Origin: an uncultured Collinsella sp.
GTDB taxonomy: Bacteria; Actinomycetota; Coriobacteriia; Coriobacteriales; Coriobacteriaceae
Length of the DNA stretch: 14,067 nt
Reading direction: 5' to 3'
Assembly: GCA_900550185.1 (NCBI GenBank)
Contig: URRN01000034.1
Location: forward strand, 1 to 14,067
In this document: positions 5,707 through 14,067 of the stretch, one piece after another
Layout: every line of letters begins with the position of its first letter
How positions within the stretch are numbered: the first letter of the stretch is position 1
Program-made: the position numbers and the translations under genes
Notes under the pieces: model-generated
The model's database searches: none
The model's input: only the letters and a program-made list of their open reading frames with translations
What the model was told of the DNA's origin: nothing

Positions 5707-5901
5707 GTGGGAGTTATCGGTTACGGTCTCGGTGTTATCGGCGCTGGTCTTGCTATCGGCCTGTCTGCTCTGGGTGCTACGGGTGCTATGGCCCGTCAGC
5801 CTGAGGTCCAGGGCCGCGTGTTCACCGTCTTCATCATGGGCTCCGCCTTCGGCGAGGCTCTGGCTCTGATCGGCTTCGTTGTCGCGCTGATCGTTAAATA
5901 G
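5707..5901 (+). CDS. atpE: ATP synthase F0 subunit c (short form)
   Basis: Proteolipid of the rotating c-ring that carries protons across the membrane. It consists of two hydrophobic helices joined by the polar loop ARQPE (29-33). Helix 1 is glycine-rich (GLGVIGAGLAIGLSALG), and helix 2 has the ion-carrying carboxylate E50 in FGEALALIGF. It aligns without gaps to other c subunits through helix 1, but the protein is only 64 residues against the usual 70-85, chiefly because the N-terminus is about ten residues short. GTG 5707 is the only possible start: AAAGGAGG lies at 5695-5702 and an in-frame TAA at 5680 blocks anything longer. E50 is followed by Ala, and helix 1 lacks the Gln of Na+-binding c subunits, so H+ coupling is predicted. 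Confidence 0.96.
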   Translation: MGVIGYGLGVIGAGLAIGLSALGATGAMARQPEVQGRVFTVFIMGSAFGEALALIGFVVALIVK

Positions 5902-5916
5902 CACGGAGCGTCAAGT

Positions 5917-6519
5917 ATGAATCTTTCATCCCAGAAGAGCGCGATCGCACTCTCCGCGTCCGCGGCCGCGCTGCTCATGCCGGTTTCCGCGTTCGCCGAG
6001 GACGGCGCCGCCGGTGCGGACATCCTCATCCCTAAGATGGCGGAGTTCATCCCGGCGCTTATCGCCTTCCTGATTATCTGGATCGTGCTGGCCAAGGTCG
6101 CCCTGCCGGGCATCATGAAAACCATGGAGGAGCGCGGCAAGAAGATCGAGGAGAGCCTCGACGAGGCCGAGAAGACCAAGCAGGAGGCTATCGCCAAGCG
6201 CGCTGAGTCCGACTCGATCGTCACCGACGCCCGTCGTCAGGCTGCCGACATCGTTCTCGAGGCCCGTAAGGACGCCGAGTCCGAGCGTGCCCGTATCATC
6301 GAGGCTGCTCACAAGGAGGCCGAGGAGATCATCGCCAAGGCCCATACGACCGTCGAGGACGAGCGCAAGTCCATCTACGCCGGTGCCGCGAGCTCCATCG
6401 CCGACCTGTCCGTTGCCGTCGCCACCAAGATCGTGGGCGAGGCACTCGAGAACGAGGCCGAGCAGAAGAAGCTCATCGAGCGCTACATCCAGGAAGCAGG
6501 TAGCCTGAATGCCGACTAG
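5917..6519 (+). CDS. atpF: ATP synthase F0 subunit b with predicted signal peptide
   Basis: Forms the peripheral stalk linking F0 to the F1 head. The 200-residue protein has a membrane helix (about 44-64, FIPALIAFLIIWIVLAKVAL) and a long charged, coiled-coil cytoplasmic part rich in Glu, Lys and Ala, as the family requires. Before that helix lies an extra N-terminus with the features of a cleavable signal peptide: K7, a hydrophobic stretch (8-21) and a likely cleavage site AFA before E28. The short acidic segment after it would lie outside the cell, matching the N-out topology of subunit b. ATG 5917 has GGAG at 5905-5908; ATG codons further in would remove the signal sequence. It overlaps atpH by 11 bases. 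Confidence 0.95.
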   Translation: MNLSSQKSAIALSASAAALLMPVSAFAEDGAAGADILIPKMAEFIPALIAFLIIWIVLAKVALPGIMKTMEERGKKIEESLDEAEKTKQEAIAKRAESDSIVTDARRQAADIVLEARKDAESERARIIEAAHKEAEEIIAKAHTTVEDERKSIYAGAASSIADLSVAVATKIVGEALENEAEQKKLIERYIQEAGSLNAD

Positions 6520-6985
6520 CCGCTATCAGGACAAGGTGCTCGAGACCTACGCGCGCTCCCTTCTGGAAGCCGCCAAGGCCGAGAACCATGTGTTCGAGGA
6601 CCTCGAGATGATCGAGCGCTTGGCTTCTGCCAGCCCCGAGATCATCGCCGTGCTCGACACCATGTCCAAGCGCGACCAGCTCGACCTTCTTCCCAAGGTG
6701 GCAGCTGCCTTTAAGTATGTTGCCGAGGAAGACGAGGATGTAGTGGGCGTGACCGTCACCACGGCGATCCCGCTCGACGACGAGCTGCGTCAAACCATCA
6801 CTAAGAAATGCGAGCAGGACTTCGGCCGCAAGGTATTCCTTATCGAGCAGGTCGATCCGTCTATCGTGGGCGGCCTGGTGCTCGAGGCCCGCGGCGAGCG
6901 TCGTGATATTTCCGTCAAGACGCAGCTGCGCATCGCGCAGGAGACCCTCGCAAACTCTGCTAATTCGTACGGAGGTGAAGCCTAA
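6509..6985 (+). CDS. atpH: ATP synthase F1 subunit delta
   Basis: Connects the stalk subunit b to the top of the F1 head. The order and overlaps with atpF and atpA fix the identity. The sequence supports it with YARSLLEAAKAE at the N-terminus, VVGVTVTTAIPLDDELRQTI in the middle and the C-terminal VDPSIVGGLVLEARGERRDIS typical of delta. At 158 residues it is about 20 shorter than usual family members. The loss appears to fall in the N-terminal helical domain, roughly around residue 50, where SPEIIAVLDTMSKRDQLDLL passes almost directly into the last helix before the beta part. ATG 6509 lies inside the end of atpF. Its TAA shares one base with the atpA start (TAATG), so translation is probably coupled. 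Confidence 0.93.
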   Translation: MPTSRYQDKVLETYARSLLEAAKAENHVFEDLEMIERLASASPEIIAVLDTMSKRDQLDLLPKVAAAFKYVAEEDEDVVGVTVTTAIPLDDELRQTITKKCEQDFGRKVFLIEQVDPSIVGGLVLEARGERRDISVKTQLRIAQETLANSANSYGGEA

Positions 6986-8583
6986 TGTCCGAAACCCTCA
7001 ATGCCCAGGATATCGCCAAGAAACTGCAGGAGCAGCTCACGAGCCTCTCCGCGACGGTCGATACGCATGAGGTTTCAACGGTCGACGAGGTAGGCGACGG
7101 CATCGCGCGCGTCTCCGGCCTCAAGAGCGCCATGGCAGGCGAGCTTCTGGAGTTCAAGAGCTCCGATACCGGTGAGACCGTCTTCGGCCTTGCCCAGAAC
7201 CTTGACCGTGACGAGGTCGGCGCCGTTCTGTTCGGTGCCGTCGACTCCATCAAGGAAGGCGACGAGTGCCGCACCACTGGCCGCATTATGGATATCCCCG
7301 TGAGCCGTGCCATGCTCGGCCGCGTCGTCAATCCGCTCGGCCAGCCCATCGACGGCCTGGGCGACATCGTCGCTACGCACCGTCGCCCCATCGAGTTCAA
7401 GGCTCCCGGCGTCATCGATCGTACCCCGGTGTGCGAGCCGGTTCAGACCGGTCTGCTCGCTATCGACTCCATGGTGCCTATTGGCCGCGGTCAGCGTGAG
7501 CTCATCATCGGTGACCGTAAGACCGGTAAGACCGCCATCGCCATCGACGCTATTCTCAACCAGCGCGGCAAGGGCATGGTCTGCATCTATGTCGCCATCG
7601 GCCAGAAGGCCTCCACGGTTGCCAACATCCGCGAGACCCTCGCTCAGCACGGTGCGCTCGACTACACCATCATCGTTTCGGCCACCGCTGCCGATTCCGC
7701 CCCTATGCAGTACATCGCGCCTATGGCCGGTGCCGCTATCGGCGAGTTCTTCATGTACAACGGCGAGGACGGCAAGCCCGCCAGCGAGACCAACCCCGGT
7801 GGCCACGTGCTCGTCATCTACGATGACCTGTCCAAGCAGGCTGTGGCCTACCGTCAGATGTCGCTGACGCTGCATCGTCCGCCCGGACGCGAGGCCTATC
7901 CTGGCGACATCTTCTACCTGCACTCTCGTCTGCTCGAGCGTGCCGTCAAGATGTCCAAGAAGAACGGTTACGGCTCCATGACGGCACTGCCGATCATCGA
8001 GACCCAGGACGGCGACGTCTCGGCCTACATTCCGACCAACGTCATTTCCATTACCGATGGTCAGATCTACCTGCAGTCCGAGCTCTTCTTCCAGGGTCAG
8101 CGCCCGGCAGTCGACGTGGGCATCTCCGTGTCCCGCGTCGGTGGCGATGCGCAGACCAAGGCCATGAAGCAGGTCGCCGGCAACCTCCGTCTGGACCTCG
8201 CTTCGTACCAGGAGCTCGCTGGCTTTACGCAGTTCGGCTCCGACCTCGACGAGGCTACTCAGAAGCAGCTGACCCATGGTGCTCGCATGACCGAGCTCCT
8301 GAAGCAGCCGCGTTACAAGCCGTTTGAGGTTGGCGAGCAGATCGTTACGCTGTTCGCTGGCAACGAGGGCTTCCTGGATGACCTGGAGATCGCCGACGTG
8401 CTGCCCTTCCGTGCCGAGCTCATCGAGTACATGGACAATGGCTTTGGCTCGCTGCTCGACAAGGTTCGCGCCAAGAAGATCGATGATGACACCAAGGCTG
8501 AGCTCTTGCGCGTCATCGGCGACTTCAAGCAGCAGTTCATGGCCAAGCACCATTCGGATGTTTCTGGATCAGAGGAGAACTAA
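6985..8583 (+). CDS. atpA: ATP synthase F1 subunit alpha
   Basis: Regulatory nucleotide-binding subunit of the F1 hexamer, three copies alternating with beta. The 532-residue protein has an N-terminal barrel (DEVGDGIARVSGL), the P-loop GDRKTGKT (176-183), VIYDDLSKQAVAYRQMSL, LHRPPGREAYPGDIFYLHSRLLER, and the VSRVGG segment whose arginine (R384) reaches into the beta catalytic site. The C-terminal helical domain has no obvious disruption, and the length is slightly above the usual 500-515 because of the tail after FKQQF. ATG 6985 is preceded by a near-perfect Shine-Dalgarno GGAGGTGA (6971-6978). atpG begins five bases after its stop. Confidence 0.98.
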   Translation: MSETLNAQDIAKKLQEQLTSLSATVDTHEVSTVDEVGDGIARVSGLKSAMAGELLEFKSSDTGETVFGLAQNLDRDEVGAVLFGAVDSIKEGDECRTTGRIMDIPVSRAMLGRVVNPLGQPIDGLGDIVATHRRPIEFKAPGVIDRTPVCEPVQTGLLAIDSMVPIGRGQRELIIGDRKTGKTAIAIDAILNQRGKGMVCIYVAIGQKASTVANIRETLAQHGALDYTIIVSATAADSAPMQYIAPMAGAAIGEFFMYNGEDGKPASETNPGGHVLVIYDDLSKQAVAYRQMSLTLHRPPGREAYPGDIFYLHSRLLERAVKMSKKNGYGSMTALPIIETQDGDVSAYIPTNVISITDGQIYLQSELFFQGQRPAVDVGISVSRVGGDAQTKAMKQVAGNLRLDLASYQELAGFTQFGSDLDEATQKQLTHGARMTELLKQPRYKPFEVGEQIVTLFAGNEGFLDDLEIADVLPFRAELIEYMDNGFGSLLDKVRAKKIDDDTKAELLRVIGDFKQQFMAKHHSDVSGSEEN

Positions 8584-8588
8584 GCCCC

Positions 8589-9496
8589 ATGGCCAACCTT
8601 CGCGACATTAAGAAGCGAATCTCCTCGGTTACCACGACCAAGCAGATCACGCGCACGATGGAGATGGTCTCTACGGCCAAGATCCGTCGTGCCCTCGATC
8701 GCTCCAAGCAGGCCGAGCCCTATAAGGAGGCGCTGACCGACGTCATGTTGACGGTCGCCGGCGACGCCTCCTGTTCGGGCACCGATCCCATGCTGCAGAA
8801 GCATGAGAGCGTCAAGCATGGCCTGATTGTCGTTATTGCCTCGGACCGCGGCCTTGCCGGCGGTTTCAATACGACGGTGGAGCGCACGGCCGAAAAGCTC
8901 GCCGCTTCTTGGGCGAACGACGGCATCGAGTGCGAGATCATCGCGTGCGGGCGTAAGCCGGCCACGTATTTCCGTGACCGCGCAAACGTTGTCATGCACT
9001 TTGAGGGCAACTCCTCTGAGCCCGATTTCAATCAGGCCCGCATGATTTCCTCTCATATCTGCGATGCGTATCGTGCCGGTGAGCTTGACCGTGTCGAGCT
9101 TGTCTACCACCACGCCAAGAACCGCGTGGATCAGGAGCTTCGCGTCGAGCATCTGTTGCCGCTCGACCCCGAGATGATCGCTATGGCCCACGGTCCGCGT
9201 AAGAACGAGACCGACGCCCCTAAGCGCATCTCGTCCACGTTCGAGTTCGTGCCCTCTCCCGAGCATGTTCTCGGCAAGCTTGTGCCGTCTTATATTCTGA
9301 CGGTCATCTACCAGGCCCTGATCGATTCGGCGGCTGCCGAGCAGGGTGCACGCCGCAAGGCCATGCACTCCGCGACGGAAAACGCCACCGCGATCATCTC
9401 GACCCTTACCCGCACGTATAGTCGCGTGCGCCAGGCTTCGATCACGACCGAGATTAACGAGATCGTCGGCGGAGCCTCAGCATTGGAGGAACAGTA

Positions 9497-9497
<1 letters not shown>
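8589..9497 (+). CDS. atpG: ATP synthase F1 subunit gamma
   Basis: Central rotor shaft that couples c-ring rotation to catalysis in the alpha-beta hexamer. The 302-residue protein has the signature N-terminal helix LRDIKKRISSVTTTKQITRTMEMV, the Rossmann-like centre with VVIASDRGLAGGFN, and the C-terminal helix AIISTLTRTYSRVRQASITTEINEIVGGASAL, the counterpart of the family's N-x-x-RQ-x-x-IT-x-E-x-x-EI-x-x-G-A motif. Length is normal. ATG 8589 uses AGAGGAG (8571-8577) inside the end of atpA. The stop codon TAA shares its last base with the atpD start (TAATG at 9495-9499). Confidence 0.98.
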
Positions 9498-10951
<1,454 letters not shown>

Positions 10952-10954
10952 GTT

Positions 10955-11347
10955 ATGCGTATCCGCATCGTGTGCCCCGTGAGCTGCGCCTATGAGGGCG
11001 ACGCTGCGTTTGTGTCGATTCCGTCCACGGATGGCGAGTTTGGCGTTCTGCCTGCTCACTCCAGCGAGATCTGCACGATCGACCGCGGTTACGTTCGCGT
11101 TTCCGATAAGGCCATGGGCACTGTCGACCACACGTTTGCCGTGGCCGGCGGCTATGCCCAGGTTGCGGACGATGTCGTGACCGTTCTCGCCGAGCGCGCT
11201 TGCGATTTGGCGACCGTCGATGCCGACAAGCTTAAAGCTGATATTCAAGGTTTTGAAGAGAAGCTGGGTAATTTGTCGGAGGATGATGCACGCCGCGCCT
11301 ACCTCTATAATGAAATCGCATGGTGTAAGCTCAAGCTTGCCCAATAG
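10955..11347 (+). CDS. atpC: ATP synthase F1 subunit epsilon
   Basis: Connects the gamma shaft to the c-ring and, in many bacteria, inhibits ATP hydrolysis through its C-terminal helices. The 130-residue protein has the N-terminal beta-sandwich (RIRIVCPVSCAYEGDAAFVSIP), the family signature DGEFGVLPAHSSEICTIDRG, the strand FAVAGGYAQVADDVVTVLAE, and a C-terminal helical hairpin (VDADKLKADIQGFEEKL and the following DDARRAYLYNEIAWCKLKLA). Both domains are present and the length is ordinary. ATG 10955 is preceded by a purine-rich GGGGGAGAAG ribosome site inside the end of atpD. It is the last gene before the operon's terminator. Confidence 0.95.
   Translation: MRIRIVCPVSCAYEGDAAFVSIPSTDGEFGVLPAHSSEICTIDRGYVRVSDKAMGTVDHTFAVAGGYAQVADDVVTVLAERACDLATVDADKLKADIQGFEEKLGNLSEDDARRAYLYNEIAWCKLKLAQ
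11283..11311 (+). promoter_or_regulatory. Possible promoter inside atpC for murA
   Basis: TATAAT at 11306-11311 is a perfect -10 consensus inside the GC-rich 3' end of atpC, with a poor -35 match ATGATG (11283-11288) at 17 bases. It would start transcription near 11318 and so still pass through the terminator at 11384-11422. It is listed only because no other promoter for murA can be seen; a chance match within the codons for LYNE is quite possible. Confidence 0.25.
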
Positions 11348-11383
11348 TCAAACGATTTAGCGTTCGACCATTTGCGAACACAT

Positions 11384-11422
11384 CATGCCCGGGATGGCTC
11401 AGCCATCCCGGGCATGCTTTTT
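11384..11422 (+). terminator. Intrinsic terminator of the ATP synthase operon
   Basis: A perfect 16-bp inverted repeat has left arm CATGCCCGGGATGGCT (11384-11399) and its exact complement at 11401-11416, one base between the arms, so the RNA would form a very stable stem with a tight CTCAG-type loop. It is followed by C and five T (11418-11422). This is a textbook Rho-independent terminator for the + strand. There is no T tract on the reverse side, so it is not bidirectional. It starts 37 bases after atpC and ends 13 bases before the murA start. Confidence 0.95.
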
Positions 11423-11435
11423 GAAAGGGTAGACC

Positions 11436-12719
11436 TTGGATATTATCCGCGTTGAGGGTGGCCATGCCATCGGAGGCTCCGTGCCCGTTTCGGGCGCCAA
11501 GAACTCCGCACTCAAACTCATGGCGGCAACGCTTCTGGCGCCGGGCAAAACGACGCTGCAGAACGTGCCCGATATTTCCGATGTCCACGTGATGGGCAAG
11601 GTGCTCAAGGGCATGGGCGCTACGATCGATGTTCTCGACGAGCACACGCTCGAGATTGATACCTCTCAGGTCGATTCTTGGGAGGCCCCCTACGAGCTCG
11701 TTGCCAAGATGCGTGCTTCCACCGCCGTCATGGGACCCCTGCTGGGTCGCTTCCATCGCGCCAAGATTGCCATGCCGGGCGGCTGCAACCTGGGTGCTCG
11801 CAAGATCGATATGCACATTCTGGGTCTCGAGGCCCTGGGCGTCGAGTTTGATACCGCCCACGGCTACATCAACGCTAGCGCGCCTCAGGGCCTGCGCGGC
11901 ACCACCGTCACGCTCGAGTTTGCCAGCGTCGGTGCGACCGAGAACCTCATCATGGCCTCTGTGCGCGCACAGGGCACCACGGTTATCGACAATGCCGCCC
12001 GCGAGCCCGAGATCGTCGATCTCGCCAACATGCTCAACGAAATGGGCGCCAAGATTGTCGGCGCCGGTACGCCTGTCGTGACTATCGAGGGCGTGGAAGA
12101 GCTCCATCCCGTTACCCATCGCGTGGTGGGCGACCGCATCGAGGCCGGTACCTTTATCGTCGCCGGTGCGCTGATGGCCGACGATCGCGGTGTCGACGTC
12201 ACGGGTTTTTGCCCCATTCACTTGGGCATGGTGCTCAAGAAGATGGAGCTCATGGGCATCGATTGCGAGCGTACCGACGACGGCGTTCACGTGAATCGCG
12301 CCGAGCGCATCAAGCCGGTCGACATCCAGACGCTTCCGTTCCCCGGCTTCCCGACCGACATGCAGGCACAAATTATGGTGCTCTCCGCCCTCGCCGACGG
12401 CAGTTCCGTTATTACCGAAAACATCTTCGAGAATCGCTTTATGTTTGCCTCTGAGCTGGTGCGCATGGGTGCCGACATTCGTATCGAGAGCCATCATGCC
12501 ATGATTCATGGCGTCAGGGGCTTCTCGGGCGCACAGGTTACCTCGCCCGATCTGCGTGGCGGAGCGGCCCTCGTCGTAGCGGGCTTGATCGCCGACGGGA
12601 CGACCGAGGTTTCGGCCATCCATCACATCAAGCGCGGCTACGAGCAGTTTGTCGAAAAGCTGCAGGCGCTCGGCGCGCATGTCGAGCATGCTACCGTCCC
12701 CGATCCCGTCATCTACTAA
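11436..12719 (+). CDS. murA: UDP-N-acetylglucosamine 1-carboxyvinyltransferase
   Basis: Transfers enolpyruvate from phosphoenolpyruvate to UDP-GlcNAc, the first committed step of peptidoglycan synthesis, in the cytoplasm; target of fosfomycin. The 427-residue protein has SGAKNSALK (19-27) with substrate residues K22/N23, the catalytic loop PGGCNLGARKIDMH with active-site C117, VGATENLIMASV, the aspartate-bearing FPTDMQAQ, and DLRGGAALVVAGL near the end. Length matches the family. Because the active-site Cys is present rather than Asp, intrinsic target-based fosfomycin resistance is not expected. The start is TTG 11436, with GAAAGGG (11423-11429) six bases upstream; no ATG fits the family N-terminus DIIRVEGG. 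The gene follows the atp terminator with almost no space and is probably cotranscribed with the LCP gene 12 bases downstream. Confidence 0.97.
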   Translation: MDIIRVEGGHAIGGSVPVSGAKNSALKLMAATLLAPGKTTLQNVPDISDVHVMGKVLKGMGATIDVLDEHTLEIDTSQVDSWEAPYELVAKMRASTAVMGPLLGRFHRAKIAMPGGCNLGARKIDMHILGLEALGVEFDTAHGYINASAPQGLRGTTVTLEFASVGATENLIMASVRAQGTTVIDNAAREPEIVDLANMLNEMGAKIVGAGTPVVTIEGVEELHPVTHRVVGDRIEAGTFIVAGALMADDRGVDVTGFCPIHLGMVLKKMELMGIDCERTDDGVHVNRAERIKPVDIQTLPFPGFPTDMQAQIMVLSALADGSSVITENIFENRFMFASELVRMGADIRIESHHAMIHGVRGFSGAQVTSPDLRGGAALVVAGLIADGTTEVSAIHHIKRGYEQFVEKLQALGAHVEHATVPDPVIY

Positions 12720-12731
12720 TACAGGTTGCCT

Positions 12732-13967
12732 ATGTTTAATAAAAAGCCCCTCGCGGATACCACCACCCGAAGACCCTCAACTGGTGCGCAGGCCAAGATC
12801 TACAGTCGCGATAACGTGGCTCGCTATTCCGAGCGCGCTCGCCAACGTCGTCGTAGCCACACGATTCGTCACGTCGCGCTCATTGTCGTGCTTGGCGTGC
12901 TGCTGAGTGCCACTACCGCTGCCGGCCTGTGGTTTGCCACCATTATGGGCAAGCTCGGCGATTCTAATGTCATTACCGACAATCTGCGTCGGGTTCTGGT
13001 TGACACCGATGAGGCAAAGGATCCGTTCTACGTGCTGCTTCTTGGCACCGACGGCCGTCCGGGCGAGGATACGTATCGTGCCGACTCGATTATCCTGGCA
13101 CGCATCGACCCCACGCAAAAGCAGGCGACGCTCATTTCCGTTCCGCGCGACACCAAGGTCGTGTACAAGGGCGAGACCATGAAGATCAACGCCTGCCATA
13201 CCGTTGGCGGCGCCGAGGCCATGGTCGAGGCGGTCAACGAGCTGTGCGGTGTTCAGATTTCCCACTATGCCGAGGTCAGCTTCGACGGTATGCAGGCGCT
13301 GATTGATTCGGTTGGCGGTATCGACATTAACGCAACCGATGATGTTGACGACCCCGAGCACCTGGATATTAAGATTACCGCTGGCCAGCAGCATATGGAC
13401 GGTGCCACCGCCCTTACCTATGCCCGCTGCCGCTACACCTATGCCGACGGCGATTACACGCGCATGCGCCACCAGCGTCAGGTGCTTGGCGCCCTTGCCA
13501 ACCAGATTCTCAATAACTTCGATGCCACGAAGATCTTTGGCCTGGTTAATTCGCTGTCCGATATGCTCGTAACCGATATGAGCGTTCAGGATATCGTGGC
13601 TACGGTCAATGCCATGCGCGGTATGGATGTCGACGGTATCTACTCGGCCAACCTGCCCTCGTACGCCGACGACAGCACCATGATCGACGGCGTGAGCTAT
13701 GTCTTTGTCTACGAGGACGAGCTCAAGGAAATGATGGAGCGCGTCGATGCCGGCAAGGATCCCAAGGGTCCCAACACCATGGGTCTTTCCGACGGTTCCA
13801 GCTCTACGATCGGCGACCTGAACAACAACACGTCTGACGACTACGCAAACGGTACCGCAACCTCATCGGTCAGCTCTGACGATTCCGATGACTCAAGCGA
13901 TTCGAGCGATTCGGACTACTACGAACAGCCCACCGGCGACGGCAACGGTTACGAGGCCAATTATTAG
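12732..13967 (+). CDS. LytR-CpsA-Psr (LCP) family cell-wall glycopolymer transferase
   Basis: LCP proteins transfer lipid-linked glycopolymers such as teichoic acids or capsule to peptidoglycan on the outer face of the membrane. From ATG 12732 the protein has 411 residues: a basic cytoplasmic N-terminus (ERARQRRRSHTIRH), one membrane helix (about 47-70), then the LCP domain (about 98-275) with VLLLGTDGRPGED, TYRADSIILARID, ISVPRDTKV, ISHYAEVSFDGMQALIDSVGGIDI and the arginine-rich ALTYARCRYTYADGDYTRMRHQRQ. The residues expected to bind the pyrophosphate lipid (R116, D118 and the PRD and RMR arginines) are present. The last 50 residues are a low-complexity Ser/Asp/Asn tail. An in-frame TTG two codons upstream (12726) is less likely. 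The attached polymer cannot be told from sequence. Confidence 0.92.
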   Translation: MFNKKPLADTTTRRPSTGAQAKIYSRDNVARYSERARQRRRSHTIRHVALIVVLGVLLSATTAAGLWFATIMGKLGDSNVITDNLRRVLVDTDEAKDPFYVLLLGTDGRPGEDTYRADSIILARIDPTQKQATLISVPRDTKVVYKGETMKINACHTVGGAEAMVEAVNELCGVQISHYAEVSFDGMQALIDSVGGIDINATDDVDDPEHLDIKITAGQQHMDGATALTYARCRYTYADGDYTRMRHQRQVLGALANQILNNFDATKIFGLVNSLSDMLVTDMSVQDIVATVNAMRGMDVDGIYSANLPSYADDSTMIDGVSYVFVYEDELKEMMERVDAGKDPKGPNTMGLSDGSSSTIGDLNNNTSDDYANGTATSSVSSDDSDDSSDSSDSDYYEQPTGDGNGYEANY

Positions 13968-13997
13968 GGTTACGCGGGCTTACCAGCCCGCGTAACC
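13968..13997 (+). terminator. Stable hairpin directly after the LCP gene, possible terminator
   Basis: A perfect 13-bp stem (GGTTACGCGGGCT at 13968-13980 and its complement at 13985-13997) closes a TACC loop, beginning on the base after the LCP stop codon. The following bases (AGTTGACGC) contain no T tract, so it is atypical as an intrinsic terminator on the + strand; the − strand side (TAATAATT) is somewhat richer in T. It may block transcription, protect the mRNA 3' end, or separate convergent transcripts. Confidence 0.55.
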
Positions 13998-14067
13998 AGT
14001 TGACGCTGCAAACCCGCCAGAGCGGCAATCTGCCTTTCAACTTCGGCGGCATGACCAGAAGGTCAAT

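Noticed and set aside
14000..14030. TTGACG as a -35 box of a promoter at the window end
   Set aside because: The bases where a -10 box should be are GC-rich and do not match.
13973..14062. Reverse-strand frame between two stops whose translation (HAAEVERQIAALAGLQRQ and on) looks like the end of a convergent gene
   Set aside because: An in-frame TGA at 14063-14065 closes it at the window edge, leaving 30 sense codons without an ATG or ribosome site. It could be a frameshifted gene end, but the window is too short to tell.

Overview
The window is a GC-rich bacterial chromosomal segment in which every supported gene lies on the + strand. The gene order prmC, tsaC, upp, atpI-like, atpBEFHAGDC, murA is a conserved housekeeping neighbourhood of Gram-positive bacteria (Bacillus subtilis has a related order around prfA-prmC-ywlC-upp-atp). 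The GC-rich third positions, the very short subunit c, the signal-peptide-bearing subunit b and an LCP protein behind murA suggest an actinobacterium of class Coriobacteriia, probably Collinsella or a relative. That assignment is inference from protein character; no database was searched.

Layout. Bases 1-204 hold the 3' end of prmC. Bases 205-964 hold a two-gene toxin-antitoxin module (RelE/HigB-like toxin followed by an overlapping XRE antitoxin), more AT-rich than its neighbours and preceded by a palindrome that overlaps the possible promoter. The 148 bases from 965 to 1112 show no gene and no convincing terminator or promoter. Next come tsaC (1113-1856, tRNA t6A synthesis) and glpK (1870-3411, glycerol kinase), 13 bases apart. 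A 123-base gap with two overlapping, mutually exclusive hairpins precedes upp (3535-4182, uracil salvage). The 281-base gap from 4183 to 4463 carries a strong GC hairpin, further dyads and a good sigma-70-type promoter (TTGTAC, 16-base spacer, TACAAT) for the ATP synthase operon.

The ATP synthase operon (4464-11347) encodes an AtpI-like membrane protein, F0 subunits a, c and b, and F1 subunits delta, alpha, gamma, beta and epsilon, in the standard order, with overlapping or nearly touching genes. The one real internal gap, between atpB and atpE, contains three successive hairpins. The operon ends at a textbook intrinsic terminator (16-bp perfect stem and five T), only 13 bases in front of the TTG start of murA (peptidoglycan synthesis). 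An LCP-family glycopolymer transferase gene follows, and a 13-bp hairpin comes directly after its stop codon. The last 70 bases hold no supported gene.

The window is mostly core metabolism and envelope synthesis with one accessory insertion. I see no evidence for a wholly new system. The points most worth a second look are the 64-residue subunit c, the cleavable signal peptide on subunit b, the shortened delta subunit, the insertion in TsaC, the overlapping hairpins before upp, and the toxin-antitoxin operator.
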